Of a stretch of DNA of 64,000 nucleotides, positions 50,129 to 60,323 are shown in pieces. This DNA comes from Salinispora tropica CNB-440 (GTDB taxonomy: Bacteria; Actinomycetota; Actinomycetes; Mycobacteriales; Micromonosporaceae): the NCBI RefSeq assembly GCF_000016425.1, contig NC_009380.1, positions 2,546,144 to 2,610,143 on the forward strand. Reading direction: 5' to 3'. How positions within the stretch are numbered: position 1 is the stretch's first letter; every line of letters begins with the position of its first letter. Below the pieces are notes generated by a model. The model was not told where the DNA came from. It saw only the letters and a program-made list of their open reading frames with translations, and did not search any database. The position numbers were made by a program, and so were the translations under genes.

Positions 50129-50340
50129 GAGCGGTATCCTGCCCCGGTCGAACACCGCACCTCAATCGCATTCACCCGCACGGTGGAGTCCCGCGAAGTG
50201 GTGAACCGGTGCAGCGGGTGGATCGGGTGGGGCCCGCTTGACTGGGCGACCTTCCACTCGCCGGAGGTAGTGTGGCCGGCGCTCTGCGACTCCCGCCCCG
50301 GGTTTGCAGCCCCGGTGTCCGGTGTTCTATCTGGCTACCG

Positions 50341-51039
50341 TCAATGTGCTTCCAGGACAAAAAAGATGAAGCAGATGAAGGATTTTCGGTCGCCGAGGTC
50401 GGGCGGGAGGAGTTCGGGTGGGGTATCCGACGAGAAGGGAGGCTCGCTGATGACCGCGATGCGAAAGCCCGCCTCGGTGAACGCGTCGGTCATGGCGTGC
50501 AGGGGTCGGTGCCAGAAGGTCAACACCACGTGCTCGTCGCCGAAGGTGTACTCGCCCGAGTGCTGGGTGACGGAGAAGTAGTCGGCGTTGGGGTCTCTGG
50601 ATTCGAGGATGCGGGGGTGGTTGACCGACAGGAGGAGGCGGCCACCGGGCTTGAGTACGCGCCGCAGCTCGGACAGGGCGGCTCCCCAGTCTTGCAGGTA
50701 GTGCAGCACGAGCGAGACGACGACATCATCGAACGCGCCGTCGGCGAACGGTAGCGGCAGGCTGATGTCGGCTACCTGCAGGTCGGCGTCCTCGCCGAGC
50801 CTCGTTCGCGCCAGTTCGACCATGGCCGGGCTGGAGTCGAAGCCGGTAACGATGGCGCCCTTCGCCCGGAGGGCTTCGGACAGGGGACCGGAGCCGCACC
50901 CTGCGTCGAGCACTCGACGCCCCTGGACATCGCCAGCGAGCGTGAGCATCGCCGGTCGCTCGTAGTAGGCGTTGTAAAAGCCTGACTCGTTCTCTATCGA
51001 GTAGCTCCGCGCGAAGTTGTCATAATGGTCGGCCCTCAT
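50341..51039 (-). CDS. Class I SAM-dependent methyltransferase
   Basis: The 232-residue protein has motif I VLDAGCGSGPLSEAL near residues 43-57, VTGFDSSPAM, and FDDVVVSLVLHYLQDW. A C-terminal variable region with LTFWHRPLHAMTDAF follows. This fold acts on small molecules; the substrate is unknown. ATG 51039 follows a GAGGA ribosome-binding site. Divergent from a second methyltransferase gene at 51316. Confidence 0.9.
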   Translation of the reverse strand: MRADHYDNFARSYSIENESGFYNAYYERPAMLTLAGDVQGRRVLDAGCGSGPLSEALRAKGAIVTGFDSSPAMVELARTRLGEDADLQVADISLPLPFADGAFDDVVVSLVLHYLQDWGAALSELRRVLKPGGRLLLSVNHPRILESRDPNADYFSVTQHSGEYTFGDEHVVLTFWHRPLHAMTDAFTEAGFRIAVISEPPFSSDTPPELLPPDLGDRKSFICFIFFVLEAH

Positions 51040-51315
51040 CACGTCCTCGCTTCTGTGGGTACGCGCCGGGGTGGGAGAACCGGTCGATAGTGACACAATC
51101 ACGACAGACCGTACATCAGCCACCCACCCACCTGCCTCACCGGTCCGCAGGTGCCGTAGACGGCATGCACGAGACCGGCCAATGCGCGTCAACGCCACGC
51201 CCCAGCTCGGCAGGACCTACGTAAACCCCGTCTGACCGGCGGCCCTTCAGCGTGGACGATTTGTCATACCGCTGCGTCCTTGCATTTCGGCTGCCCAGGC
51301 AGTTGGGTCACAGAC

Positions 51316-52047
51316 ATGGCGCGAATCGCGTACGACAACGCGGACGCCGCAGCGTTCGAGGCGACCCGGCACCTCACCGACGACGGGCTTTCGGCCTGGC
51401 GGGAGGCCGTGACCCGGCACCTCGATCCCTGGGCCGGCATGCGGGTGCTCGACCTGGGCTCCGGCACCGGAATGTGGGCGCAGGCCTTCACTGCCTGGTA
51501 CGACCGCATCGAGGTCATCGCGGTTGAGCCCTCCGAGGCAATGCGCGCCCGCTCTTCCTACCAGCCTGTCATGGATGGTAACGCCGAGCGCCTCCCGCTC
51601 GACGACGGCAGTATCGACGCCGCCTGGATCTCCACGGTCATTCACCACGTGCCGGACCTGAACCGCGCAGCCCGAGAACTGCGCCGGGTCGTGTGCCCCG
51701 GCGGCCGGCTGCTGGTCCGTTCCGCATTCGCCGGTCGACACAGGGCGATCAGCCTGTTCCGCTACTTCCCCGAAGCCATCCGCGTACTCGACACCTACCC
51801 CAGCGTGGCTCACGTCGAAGCAGCTTTCTCCACCGCCGGGTTCGTTACCGTCGGTTTCGAGCAGGTGCCCCAGGTAACGGCAGCCTCACTACGCGAGGTC
51901 GCGACGGCGTTGCGCCGCGAGGCGCACACCCCGCTACAACTGATCAATGACGATGAGTACGCCGCAGGCCTGGCCCGACTACGTAAGGCAGCGCGCCGTG
52001 AAACCGGACCAGTGGTTGATGCCCTGGACCTGCTCGTCCTGACCTGA
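51316..52047 (+). CDS. Class I SAM-dependent methyltransferase
   Basis: This is a 243-residue methyltransferase: MARIAYDNADAAAFEATRHL N-terminus, motif I VLDLGSGTGMWAQAF near residues 43-57, then NAERLPLDDGSIDAAW and VCPGGRLLVRS. The C-terminal helical region (SLREVATALRREAHTPLQLI) is of the type seen in small-molecule methyltransferases. It is not closely similar to the divergent methyltransferase at 50341. ATG 51316 is chosen; the frame opens upstream at 51280. Confidence 0.9.
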   Translation: MARIAYDNADAAAFEATRHLTDDGLSAWREAVTRHLDPWAGMRVLDLGSGTGMWAQAFTAWYDRIEVIAVEPSEAMRARSSYQPVMDGNAERLPLDDGSIDAAWISTVIHHVPDLNRAARELRRVVCPGGRLLVRSAFAGRHRAISLFRYFPEAIRVLDTYPSVAHVEAAFSTAGFVTVGFEQVPQVTAASLREVATALRREAHTPLQLINDDEYAAGLARLRKAARRETGPVVDALDLLVLT

Positions 52048-52461
52048 AGCAGCAACAAGACTTCCAGAACTACAAAATCCTGTTTGATGCCGGCGTTCGG
52101 ACGAACGCGCCCAATTCGGGTGCACCCGAATTCGGGCCTCGTTGGACAGCTCCCACCAGCGCGAAAACGTGATCCATGGGCTCAGCTGCGACAGTTGTCC
52201 TCTGTGTTGACACAAGACGAGATCCGGTCACCGTGAGCTGTTGGCGGGTGAAAGAAGTTTAGTCCGGGGTGCTCGGGTGCTGCACGGGTCGGTGGAGTAC
52301 GCCAGGCCGTGTGGGACGCCGGAGCCGTCCGTGACGCCCTGCGGTGAGGTCACGAGAGCTCTGGCTACCCCCACCCGGCTGGGCTGCCATGGTTGGGGCG
52401 CCGCCATCCCTGGGCCTGACGACAGTTGCTAGAGATATCTTTCTAAAAGATTCTCTAGCAT
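52048..52461. other. 414-bp interval rich in palindromes, no gene seen
   Basis: It holds CGTTCG-GA-CGAACG (52094-52107), the perfect 20-base palindrome AATTCGGGTGCACCCGAATT (52113-52132) and, at its right end, the ArsR operator. Bases ~52250-52420 are GC-rich and could fold extensively, but I do not recognise an RNA family. No frame looks coding. Confidence 0.45.
52427..52460. promoter_or_regulatory. ArsR operator overlapping the gene start
   Basis: TGCTAGAGA-t-ATCTTT and AAAGATTCTCTAGCA form an almost perfect dyad with one bulged base. It ends one base before the GTG start of the ArsR-type gene. Its A+T-rich centre stands out in this region. Confidence 0.65.
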
Positions 52462-53079
52462 GTGATCGACGAGGTGCCTGAACGTTCAGTCAAGCTCACC
52501 GACCCACGCACCCTGCGGGCGTACGCGCACCCGCTACGGATGCGGCTGATCGGGCTGCTGCGCAGCGACGGCCCAATGACCGCAACCAAGGCTGCGGCCC
52601 GGCTCGACGACAACGTGCCGAACTGCTCGTTCCACTTGCGGCAGCTCGCCAAGTACGGACTCGCCGAACGCGTTCCCGGGGCGGACAGCCGGGAACGGCC
52701 CTGGCGGGCCACCGCGCAAAGCACCTCCTGGGACGACGACTCCGACGACCCGGCGATGAAGGCCGCCACCGACCAGCTCAACACCGTGATGCTCGCCCTC
52801 TACGCGCAACGCGCGCAGGACTATCTCGCGGTCCGCGGCGACGAATCTGTCGAATGGCGGGCCGCCACTGGCTTCAGCGACGCGGTGCTACACGTCACCG
52901 CCACCGAACTGCGCGAGCTCACGGAGGAGGTCAGAACGCTGCTGGCCCGATACGACGAACGGGGTGCCGACCGGGCGAGACGCCCGCCCGGGTCTCGCCC
53001 GGTGCAGATCATTCAGATGGCGGTACCGCGTGGACCCGTACCCCCCGAGGAGCCGCGAGCGGAGACGGACCGTGACTAA
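52462..53079 (+). CDS. ArsR-like winged-helix regulator
   Basis: The 205-residue protein has a winged HTH at residues ~20-85 (LRAYAHPLRMRLIGLLRSDG, TKAAARLDDNVPNCSFHLRQL), the HTH_20/ArsR type often found next to MFS exporters. The C-terminal half is a helical effector domain. GTG 52462 immediately follows a long dyad, suggesting autoregulation and perhaps leaderless translation. It overlaps the downstream MFS gene by 8 bases. Confidence 0.9.
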   Translation: MIDEVPERSVKLTDPRTLRAYAHPLRMRLIGLLRSDGPMTATKAAARLDDNVPNCSFHLRQLAKYGLAERVPGADSRERPWRATAQSTSWDDDSDDPAMKAATDQLNTVMLALYAQRAQDYLAVRGDESVEWRAATGFSDAVLHVTATELRELTEEVRTLLARYDERGADRARRPPGSRPVQIIQMAVPRGPVPPEEPRAETDRD

Positions 53080-54379
53080 ACCCCTGGTCCGGGCAGATCC
53101 GGCACCCCCGCGCCGGCCGCGCTTCCCGCGGCTGCTCCAACAGACGGACTTCCGCCGCTACTGGTCCGCCCAGACCGTCTCGCTCTTCGGCGACCAGATC
53201 ACCATGCTCGCCATGCCGCTGCTGGCCGTGCTCGCGCTCGGCGCCGGACCCGCCGAGATGGGCTACCTGACCGCCGCCTCGCTGCTGCCGAACCTGCTCT
53301 TCTCACTGCCAGCCGGCGCGTGGATGGACCGCTACCCGCGCCGACGTCAAGTAATGATCATCGCCGACCTTGGCCGGGCGGGCCTTCTGCTGGCCGTGCC
53401 GCTGCTGTGGTGGGCGGACGCACTCAACCTGCCGCTGCTCTGTGTCGTGGCCTTCCTGATCGGGGTCCTCTCGGTGTTCTTCGGGGTGGCCCACAGCAGC
53501 CTGTTCGCCAGCCTGGTCCAGCGGCAGAACTATGTGGACGCCAACAGTCTGATCAGCGGCAGCAGAGCCATGTCCGACGTGGCCGGCCCGAGCATCGGCG
53601 GCGTACTCGTGCAGGTGCTCACCGCTCCGGTCGCGCTGGTCGCCGACGTGCTCACCTACCTGACGTCGGCTGTCTTCCTGACCCGGACAACGGTCACCGA
53701 GCATCCCGCACAGACCGGCCCCGGCATGGGCATGGCCACCGGCGTGCGCTACGTGGCCCGCTCCGCGGTGCTACGCGCGGTCCTGCTCGGCCTCACCACA
53801 CTCAACCTGTTCAATTTCATGTTCGCCGCGCTCTTCGTGCTGTACGTGACCACCGAGCTGGGCGTCTCCCCCGGGGTACTGGGCCTGGTCATCGGGGCCG
53901 GCGCGTTCGGCGGACTGCTCGGCGCGGCGGTCACCGGCCCGCTCAGTCGCCGGATTGGCATCGGCCCGGCGGTGATTCTCGGCCTCGTCGTCTTCCCGGC
54001 CCCACTGATCCTCGTGCCGCTGGCCGGGGGACCGCGGCCGCTGGTGCTCGCGCTGCTGCTCACTGCCGAGTTCGTCTCCGCCCTGGGCGTCATGATCCTC
54101 GACATCGCCGCCGGATCGGTGCAGATCGCGGCCACACCGAAGACGATGCTCGCCGTGGTCTCCGGCGTCCGGCGCACCGTCAACTACGGCATCCGGCCCG
54201 TCGGCGCGCTGATCGGCGGCGCGCTCGGCGCCACGATCGGGGTCCGTCCCGCCCTCTGGATCGCCAGCCTTGGTGCCCTGCTCGGAGCGTTCTGGGTCGT
54301 CTTCTCCCCGCTGCGCACCATGCGTACCCTGCCCGAGGAATGGCATCCGCCCGCGGCGGGCCCGGTGGGCAGCAACTAG
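53072..54379 (+). CDS. MFS transporter (drug-exporter type)
   Basis: This 435-residue protein has about twelve membrane segments. Its N-terminus LLQQTDFRRYWSAQTVSLFGDQITMLAMPLL and the loop MDRYPRRRQVMIIAD are typical of MFS_3 exporters. GTG 53072 overlaps the ArsR stop. The ArsR-MFS pair is a common inducible efflux unit; the compound exported is unknown. Confidence 0.92.
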   Translation: MTKPLVRADPAPPRRPRFPRLLQQTDFRRYWSAQTVSLFGDQITMLAMPLLAVLALGAGPAEMGYLTAASLLPNLLFSLPAGAWMDRYPRRRQVMIIADLGRAGLLLAVPLLWWADALNLPLLCVVAFLIGVLSVFFGVAHSSLFASLVQRQNYVDANSLISGSRAMSDVAGPSIGGVLVQVLTAPVALVADVLTYLTSAVFLTRTTVTEHPAQTGPGMGMATGVRYVARSAVLRAVLLGLTTLNLFNFMFAALFVLYVTTELGVSPGVLGLVIGAGAFGGLLGAAVTGPLSRRIGIGPAVILGLVVFPAPLILVPLAGGPRPLVLALLLTAEFVSALGVMILDIAAGSVQIAATPKTMLAVVSGVRRTVNYGIRPVGALIGGALGATIGVRPALWIASLGALLGAFWVVFSPLRTMRTLPEEWHPPAAGPVGSN

Positions 54380-54499
54380 CCAGGGGGCCGACCGGAGTAC
54401 GCCGGAAACCGGCAATAGGCGGTTCTGATCCGCGGCTGACCTGGGGACTTCCTCACGAGCATTGATGTTGGTGAGAGTCTGCGGCGGCGCGGGGGCCTT

Positions 54500-55182
54500 T
54501 GTCCGGTTGATGATCGGGTGGTGGCTTCGTGGCGTCGATCGAGAGGAACCGCGTATCCGCGGTTGAAGCGTGTGGTGGCGGGTGGGGTGGCCGCGCTGTC
54601 GGCGGTGCATGAAGCGGTCTCGGCCCATCTGGGCACAACTATCTGCCGCTGGTGGAGCGGTTCTACCCGTTCGTCGCGCTCTGGGCTGTTCGATCTGTTG
54701 AACGTCCTGGTGCTGGAGCCAACAAGCACTGAACGGGGCGTTCTGGACACGGTGCGGTTCCTGCGTGTGCAACGGGCCAAGACCGGCGAGTCCTTGCGGG
54801 CCGCGTCGACGGCCGGAAGGTCGACCTCGGGTTTGCCTCTCAGGAGTGGCGCACGCTGATCGCCGACCGCGGGCGGCCGGGCAAGCTGGTGCGCCGGCAC
54901 TTCGAGGCGTGCGTGTTCTCCTATCTCGCCGCCGAGCTGCGCTCCGGCGCTATCGCGGTGGCCGGCTCGGAGTCGTACGCGAACTTCACCGCGCAGCTGT
55001 TGACCGATGCCGAGTGCGCCCCGCTGATCGACGCCTACTGCGCGGAGGCCGGGCTGCCGGCCGACGCCGCTGCGGCGACCGCGCTGCTGCGCGAGCAAAT
55101 CGAGACGGTGGCCGCGACGGTGGACACGGGGTATCCGGGCAACGCGGACCTGGTCTGCGACCGGGTAGGGTCCACCGGCTAA
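54500..55182 (+). pseudogene. Tn3-family transposase remnant (frameshifted, truncated)
   Basis: The middle of a Tn3-type transposase is readable. One frame (54518-54859) carries LFDLLNVLVLEPTSTERGVLDTV, split from the rest by a shift near 54800. The next frame (to 55182) reads LGFASQEWRTLIADRG, then FEACVFSYLAAELRSGAIAV and AQLLTDAECAPLIDAYCAE, clear family segments. The N-terminal domain and the whole DDE catalytic domain are missing. Not functional. Confidence 0.8.
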
Positions 55183-55395
55183 CGTGGCGCTGCAGCCCGG
55201 CATGCCCCAGCGCATCGATGACGACCGTGGCGGACCGCTTTGCTGATCATCGCCGTCAGCCGTGTGATGACGGGTGGGATTCGAGGCGTTGCGTCGAACC
55301 TGCGTTCAGGGCTTCAGTGACGTGCTAGATGCCGCCGCGGATCATGTTGCCGTACGCGTCGTCCGTCAGATACTGGACAAGGGTCCGGGTGGTAG

Positions 55396-56010
55396 TCAGG
55401 TGCTCACGCGCAGCGCTGTGAAGACTTCTCGGGCGAGGTAGCGCTTAAGGCAGCGGATGATCTCCCGTTTGGTCTTGCCCTCGGTGGTGCGCCGGGCGGC
55501 GTAGGCGCGGGTGCGTTCGTCGTAGCGAGCCCGCTCAAGGCCAGGATGTAGAGGTGGCGGTTGCCGGCGCGGTTGAGCCGGTGCCGGTTGGTCTTGCCGG
55601 ACGAGGCGGGGATCGGCGCGACGCCGCAGAGATGCGCGAACGCGGACTCGCTGCGCAGCCGTTCGGGGTTGTCGCCGGTCGCGGCCAGCAGCCCGCCGGC
55701 GACGTCGGCCCCGACGCCCCTTGATGGCCATGAGCTGCGGCGCAGCCTGGTGGGCCAGTCGCTCGATCTCACCGTCGAGCGTTGTGATCTCGGTCGTGAG
55801 CTGCTGGTATCGGGTGGCGAGGGACTTGAGCGCCAGCTTGCTGGCCGCCTCGATCCCGGCGATCTGACCGGGACGGAACCGCGCTGCAGCGACAACGAGC
55901 TGCGGCAGCGACAACGCGCGCAGCCGATCCCGTAGCTGCCGGTGCCCTCAACGCCGACCTGGTCGACCGACGCCAGTACACCATAACAGTCATTATGGTG
56001 TACTAGAATT
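55396..56010 (-). pseudogene. IS110-family transposase remnant
   Basis: Pieces in different minus-strand frames match IS110 transposases: VGVEGTGSYG (N-terminal domain), GIEAASKLALKSLATRYQQL and LDGEIERLAHQAAP (helical linker), GVGADVAGGLLAATGDNPER, SGKTNRHRLNRAGNRHLY and TKREIIRCLKRYLAREVFTAL (transposase_20 domain). At least three frameshifts separate them and the first catalytic part is gone. Not functional. Confidence 0.82.
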
Positions 56011-56217
56011 TTGTCCGCTTTGCCGGTTTCTCTAAATTTTCGGATTACCAATATTTAAAATTCAATAATCGACTGCTGAGCGTTGCGGGTGCCGAAAACT
56101 TCATCCGCCCTGGTCGCAGTCATCCTGATCGCGGCATGTGTGGCCGGACCCGGGCTGGTTTCAACGACCGGACCTCGACGATGCTCTCTGCACAGCGCTT
56201 GGCAAAGATGATCGGTT

Positions 56218-57316
56218 GTGTTGCTGCGGCTGGCCTACCTCGGTGTGACCAACGCTCTGGCTCCGCTGCGGGTGTTGCCGATGAGCGACCGCGACAAGGA
56301 CGCCGAGATCCTCGCCCTACGTCACCAGATCATGGTGCTCGAACGGCAACTACACGGCGACCAGGTCCGGTTCACCCCCGCGGACCGGGCCTGGCTGGCC
56401 GCTCTGCTGCACCCACTACCCCGCAGCGTGCTGCACCACCTGCGGCTGCTGGTACGCCCGGAGACCGTGCTGCGCTGACACCGAGACCTGATTGACCGCC
56501 GACATCCCCGACACTCCCGACCTCTTCGGCCGGGACGGCCACCGACGATCCGACCGATCCGCACGCTCGTGCTACGCCTGACTCGGGACAACACCGGCTG
56601 GGGATACCGGCGCATCCACGGTGAACTGCTCGTCCTCGGGGTGAAAGACGCTGCCTCCACCGTCTGGCAGATCCTCAAAGACGCCGACGTCGATCCGGCA
56701 CCGGACCGCGCGCACAGCACCTCGGCGACGTTCCTACGCTCCCAGGCTCAGGCGCTCGTCGCCGCGGACTCCTTCGAGACTGTGACGCTGACCGGTACCC
56801 GCCCTGTACGTCCTGGCCCTGATCGAACACGCCACCCACCGCGTCCGGATCCTCGGCGCCACCACGCACCCGACCGCCGCCTGGGTGACCCAGACCACCC
56901 GCAACCTGGTGATGGACCTCGAAGACGCCGGCTGCCAGGTCCAGTACCTGACCCGCGATCGCGACGGCACGTACCCGGCCCTGTTCGACACCATCCTGGC
57001 CGACGCCGGTATCGAGGTCACGCTCACCGGCGTCCGCATGCCCCGCATGAACTCGATCATGAAACGCTGGATCCAAACCTACCGCCACGAACTCCTCGAC
57101 CGGACCCTAATCCTCAACCAGTCCCACCTGATGCACGCCCAACGCGAGTACGAACACCACCACAACGAACACCGAGGGCACCGAGGCATCGCCAACGCCC
57201 GACCACGGGCACCGCTACCCGCCCCGATCACCGACCGCAACCGACTCGCTCAACTGAACATCCACCGACGTGACCGACTCAGCGGAATCCTCCACGAATA
57301 CGACCATGCCGCTTGA
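56218..57316 (+). pseudogene. rve-type integrase/transposase pseudogene
   Basis: The gene encodes the common actinobacterial rve transposase: LALRHQIMVLERQLHGDQVRF, RPETVLR, GWGYRRIHGELLVLGVKDAA, then VMDLEDAGCQVQYLTRDRDG and RMNSIMKRWIQTYRHELLDR, ending RLSGILHEYDHAA. A TGA stands at 56476-56478 where Trp is usual (R-W-H), and a frameshift near 56800 (after FETVTLTGTR) breaks the catalytic domain. The ends are intact, so inactivation may be fairly recent. Confidence 0.85.
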
Positions 57317-57372
57317 CCAGCACGGATGGCACTTTCGGCACCCGCAGCCTCCCGGGCCGGGTCCTCATTGCT

Positions 57373-57560
57373 GTTGCGGCGCAGGTCAGACAGTCCCGGC
57401 TGCGGGGTGAACAGCCGAAACTCAACGCGCGGCAGGAGGCACCTGGTCGCGCTGCACCACGTGGCTAGCACACCAGCGCTGAGCTGGCCGAGTTGTTCGG
57501 CATCGCCCGATCAACGGTGTACCGGGCGATCGAGCGAGCGGCGGGCCCCGAGTGGCCGAT
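57373..57560 (+). pseudogene. Resolvase C-terminal fragment
   Basis: The region encodes the HTH end of a Tn3-type serine resolvase: RLRGEQPKLNARQEAHLVAL, then, after a frameshift, ELAELFGIARSTVYRAIERA. The catalytic N-terminal domain is missing. It is probably from the same transposon as the Tn3 transposase remnant at 54.5-55.2 kb. Confidence 0.75.
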
Positions 57561-57885
57561 ACCGTGATCACGAAGCCGTCTCGTCTGTCAAAGGCCCTTC
57601 AGGACACGATCAATTGCCGACCGGGCTGCGGGCCCCAGTTCGGCTTGGCCGCCTGGCAGACCGCGGCCCCCGTTTTGACCCACCAGCCGACTGATCCGGT
57701 CGGGCGTCCGGCCGCAGTCGGTGGCCCGCCACTGGGCGATGGTGCGCCATGCGAAGGCCAGCAATAGTCCGAGCACATACAGAACTTTGCGGGGTCCATT
57801 CCATGGCGGCCGCGCGTTGCACATCCAGTCGGCTGGCCAGGCCACGTTCCGAACCATCCTGCGGTCGGGACGACCCTTACCGTCA
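57561..57885. other. 325-bp interval after the transposon remnants
   Basis: No supported gene. A minus-strand frame of 104 codons (57588-57902) contains a hydrophobic stretch (KVLYVLGLLLAFAWRTIAQW) and could encode a small one-pass membrane protein, but it has no ribosome-binding site that I can identify and no family resemblance. Confidence 0.35.
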
Positions 57886-57923
57886 GTACCGGTTCGCGGC
57901 AATGGACTACCGCGAACCGGTAC
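57886..57923. terminator. Perfect 14-bp hairpin after the MFS gene
   Basis: GTACCGGTTCGCGG and CCGCGAACCGGTAC flank a 10-base loop. It lies 8 bases beyond the stop of the minus-strand MFS gene. Confidence 0.8.
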
Positions 57924-57930
57924 CCGGAAC

Positions 57931-59211
57931 TCAGGCGGTGACAGTCGTCGCTTGTTTCGTGGGAACCGCAGGCCCGAACAAGCCTCGCCTGCCCAACCAC
58001 AGAATTGCCGTGCTGCAGGTAGCGCCGAGCGCCGCGAGCGCTAGCCAGAGCACGATGGACATCTGGGTAGATCGCGCCCAGTCGACTGCGCCGCCAGCGA
58101 GCATGTTACCGATGGCGACAGCGACACCGGAAACGGTGCTGTAGACCCCATAGTGCGTGGCGATTCGACCCTCACCAGCCAACGTGACCACCATGTCCAT
58201 TTCGAACGGGTAAGCCACCATCGTCGCCACGGCGATGATCGCTCCGGCGAGAACGGCCGACGCGACGACAAGCATGGGTGGTCCGGTACTCGCCGCGGCT
58301 ACAGGTAGGAACGCCGCGCCCAGTAGTGCGACTCCCCAGGTGAGTGAGCTGTGTGGTGACCAGCGTCGCCGGCACCAGGCGGTGACCCGGATCTGTGCGA
58401 GGACGGCAAGCAGACCTGAGGCCGCGAACATGGCCGCGACGGCGAGCTTCTCCACCGCCGGGCTGGGAGCGTTCGCTTCGATGGTGAGGGGCAGCGTGAG
58501 ATAGACCTGAAACGACAGCACGTAGGAGCCGGCCATCGCCACGGTGAACAGCATGAACGGTCGGTTGCGCAGAACCTGCCGCCAGGAAGTCAGCATCCCG
58601 CTGACCAACCCACCGTCGCCTGGCTCACCCCTTCGCCCACCACGAGCAGGTAGTGCGCGAGCCTGTGCGACGGTCAGGATGGCGAACACGGTGGCGGCGA
58701 CGAGGCACGTCAGGCGGAAGTCGGCCGCTGTCAGCGCAAGCCCGACCAACGGGCCGACCAGGATGCCGGCTTGGTAGAAGACGTTGAACACGGCGAACGC
58801 CTCCACCCGCCGTTCGCCGGCGTCCTCAGCCAGGTAGGCGCGTACCGCTGGGTTGAACAGCGCCCCGGCCAGACCGGTGGCTGCCGCTGCGACGACGAGG
58901 ACAGCCACGGAATCGACCAGCCCGAGAAGGGCAAAGCCGACAGTACGCAGGGTGCAGCCAGCGACGATCAACGGCTTGTACCCGAACCGGTCGGCGAGGC
59001 TTCCGCCGACGGCGAACATGCCCTGCTGGCTGAAGTTGCGTACGCCCAGGACGAGCCCCACGATCCAGCCGGCGAGCAGCAGCTGCGCCGACAGGTAGTT
59101 CGCGAGGTACGGCATCAGCATGTAGAAGCCGAGATTGATGCCGAACTGGTTGATCAAAAGCAGGCGTACCGGCCGGCCGAAGGAGCCGAATTGCCCGAGA
59201 ACATCCCTCAT
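57931..59211 (-). CDS. MFS transporter paired with a PLP synthase
   Basis: This is a 426-residue major facilitator with about twelve membrane segments. The loop [16 protein letters not shown] follows segment 2. The N-terminus ([24 protein letters not shown]) is of the amino-acid/metabolite exporter kind. ATG 59211 overlaps the stop of the upstream PLP enzyme gene (ATGA), so they are co-translated. It probably exports the amino acid or product made by that enzyme. Confidence 0.9.
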   Translation of the reverse strand: MRDVLGQFGSFGRPVRLLLINQFGINLGFYMLMPYLANYLSAQLLLAGWIVGLVLGVRNFSQQGMFAVGGSLADRFGYKPLIVAGCTLRTVGFALLGLVDSVAVLVVAAAATGLAGALFNPAVRAYLAEDAGERRVEAFAVFNVFYQAGILVGPLVGLALTAADFRLTCLVAATVFAILTVAQARALPARGGRRGEPGDGGLVSGMLTSWRQVLRNRPFMLFTVAMAGSYVLSFQVYLTLPLTIEANAPSPAVEKLAVAAMFAASGLLAVLAQIRVTAWCRRRWSPHSSLTWGVALLGAAFLPVAAASTGPPMLVVASAVLAGAIIAVATMVAYPFEMDMVVTLAGEGRIATHYGVYSTVSGVAVAIGNMLAGGAVDWARSTQMSIVLWLALAALGATCSTAILWLGRRGLFGPAVPTKQATTVTA

Positions 59212-60323
59212 CGCCGATCACCCTGCCCGAGGTCAACGATCTGGGTGCAGCGGGTCCACCGGTGGACCTCGTGGCTGGTCGGGGCACAGATCCTGTCGGG
59301 GTCAGCGGCCGGTTCGATGCCAAGCAGGTCGTGCCGTCGGCAGTAGTCGTCGCTGAAAACGGTGTCCCAGTAGCGCTGCGGTCCGTCTGGGAAGACGGCC
59401 ACGATACGGGTGTCGAATGGCAACGTCCGCGCCAGCCAGGCGGCGACGAGGGCGACGGCGCCAACACTCCACCCGCCGCTGACATAGCCGTGTACGGCGA
59501 GTTGCCGGCACGCCCACACGGCCTCGGCAGGTGCCACCCAGTGGACCTCGCTGAACCAGCCGTACTGGACATTGCGGGGATAGATGCTGCTGCCCAGCCC
59601 CCGCATCAGCCGGTGACGCGCTGGCTGACCGAAGATCGTTGAGCCGATGGTGTCGACCCCGACAAGCCGTGCGTGTGGAAAGTACCTGCGTATAGGCGCG
59701 AACGTGCCGGCGGAGTGACCACCCGTACCGACGCTGCACACCAGGACATCGATGCGTCCCAGCTGTGCGACGAGCTCCAGGCCGAGACCCTCGTAAGCGG
59801 GCAACGTGTCCGGGTTGTTGTACTGGTCCGGGCACCATGAACCAGGGGTAGCGGACAGAATCTCGCCCACGCGCTCCCGCCGGGCCTGCTGCCACCCGCC
59901 CTGTAGATGTGGGCGGTCGACGACGCTGATCGCAGCTCCCGAGGCGGTCAGTAGCCGTTGCATAATCGGCTCAAGGCCGGGATCGGTCACCAGCGTGAGT
60001 GAATGCTGGTACGCGTTGGCTGCCAGCGCGAGTCCCAACCCGAAGGTTCCACTGGTCGATTCGACAATCATGGCTCCCGGGCTGAGATCACCTCGCTTGC
60101 GCGCCTGTGCCACAAGGTGCAGTGCGCTGCGATCCTTGATACCTCCGGGACTGAACGCCTCAAGCTTCGCCCAGAAACCGCGGGCAGCAGAGGTGAGTGG
60201 TCGGCCGACCCACACGATCGGCGTGTTCCCTATCAAATCTGTAGGTGTGTGATGGACACCGGTCGGGTGCCCCAGGAGCTGCGCCGGACCGGGAAGTGGG
60301 CGTGCAGGGATAGCGGCTTGCAT
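59208..60323 (-). CDS. PLP-dependent cysteine synthase-family enzyme
   Basis: This is a 371-residue fold-type II PLP enzyme. The PLP-Lys is Lys63 in PGGIKDRSA, and the phosphate/substrate loop STSGTFGLG at ~90 and the [11 protein letters not shown] loop at ~190 are present. The nearest relatives by pattern are cysteine synthases, cystathionine beta-synthases and SbnA-like 2,3-diaminopropionate synthases. Since it is co-translated with an exporter and has no cysteine-pathway neighbours, it may make a non-protein amino acid; that is inference. The start ATG 60323 has only a weak AAAGG upstream. Confidence 0.87.
   Translation of the reverse strand: MQAAIPARPLPGPAQLLGHPTGVHHTPTDLIGNTPIVWVGRPLTSAARGFWAKLEAFSPGGIKDRSALHLVAQARKRGDLSPGAMIVESTSGTFGLGLALAANAYQHSLTLVTDPGLEPIMQRLLTASGAAISVVDRPHLQGGWQQARRERVGEILSATPGSWCPDQYNNPDTLPAYEGLGLELVAQLGRIDVLVCSVGTGGHSAGTFAPIRRYFPHARLVGVDTIGSTIFGQPARHRLMRGLGSSIYPRNVQYGWFSEVHWVAPAEAVWACRQLAVHGYVSGGWSVGAVALVAAWLARTLPFDTRIVAVFPDGPQRYWDTVFSDDYCRRHDLLGIEPAADPDRICAPTSHEVHRWTRCTQIVDLGQGDRR

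Noticed and set aside
50156-50340. tRNA-like hairpin near 50290-50320
   Set aside because: A short stem with a GCA-like loop is present on the minus strand, but there is no T-arm, acceptor stem or CCA-side match.
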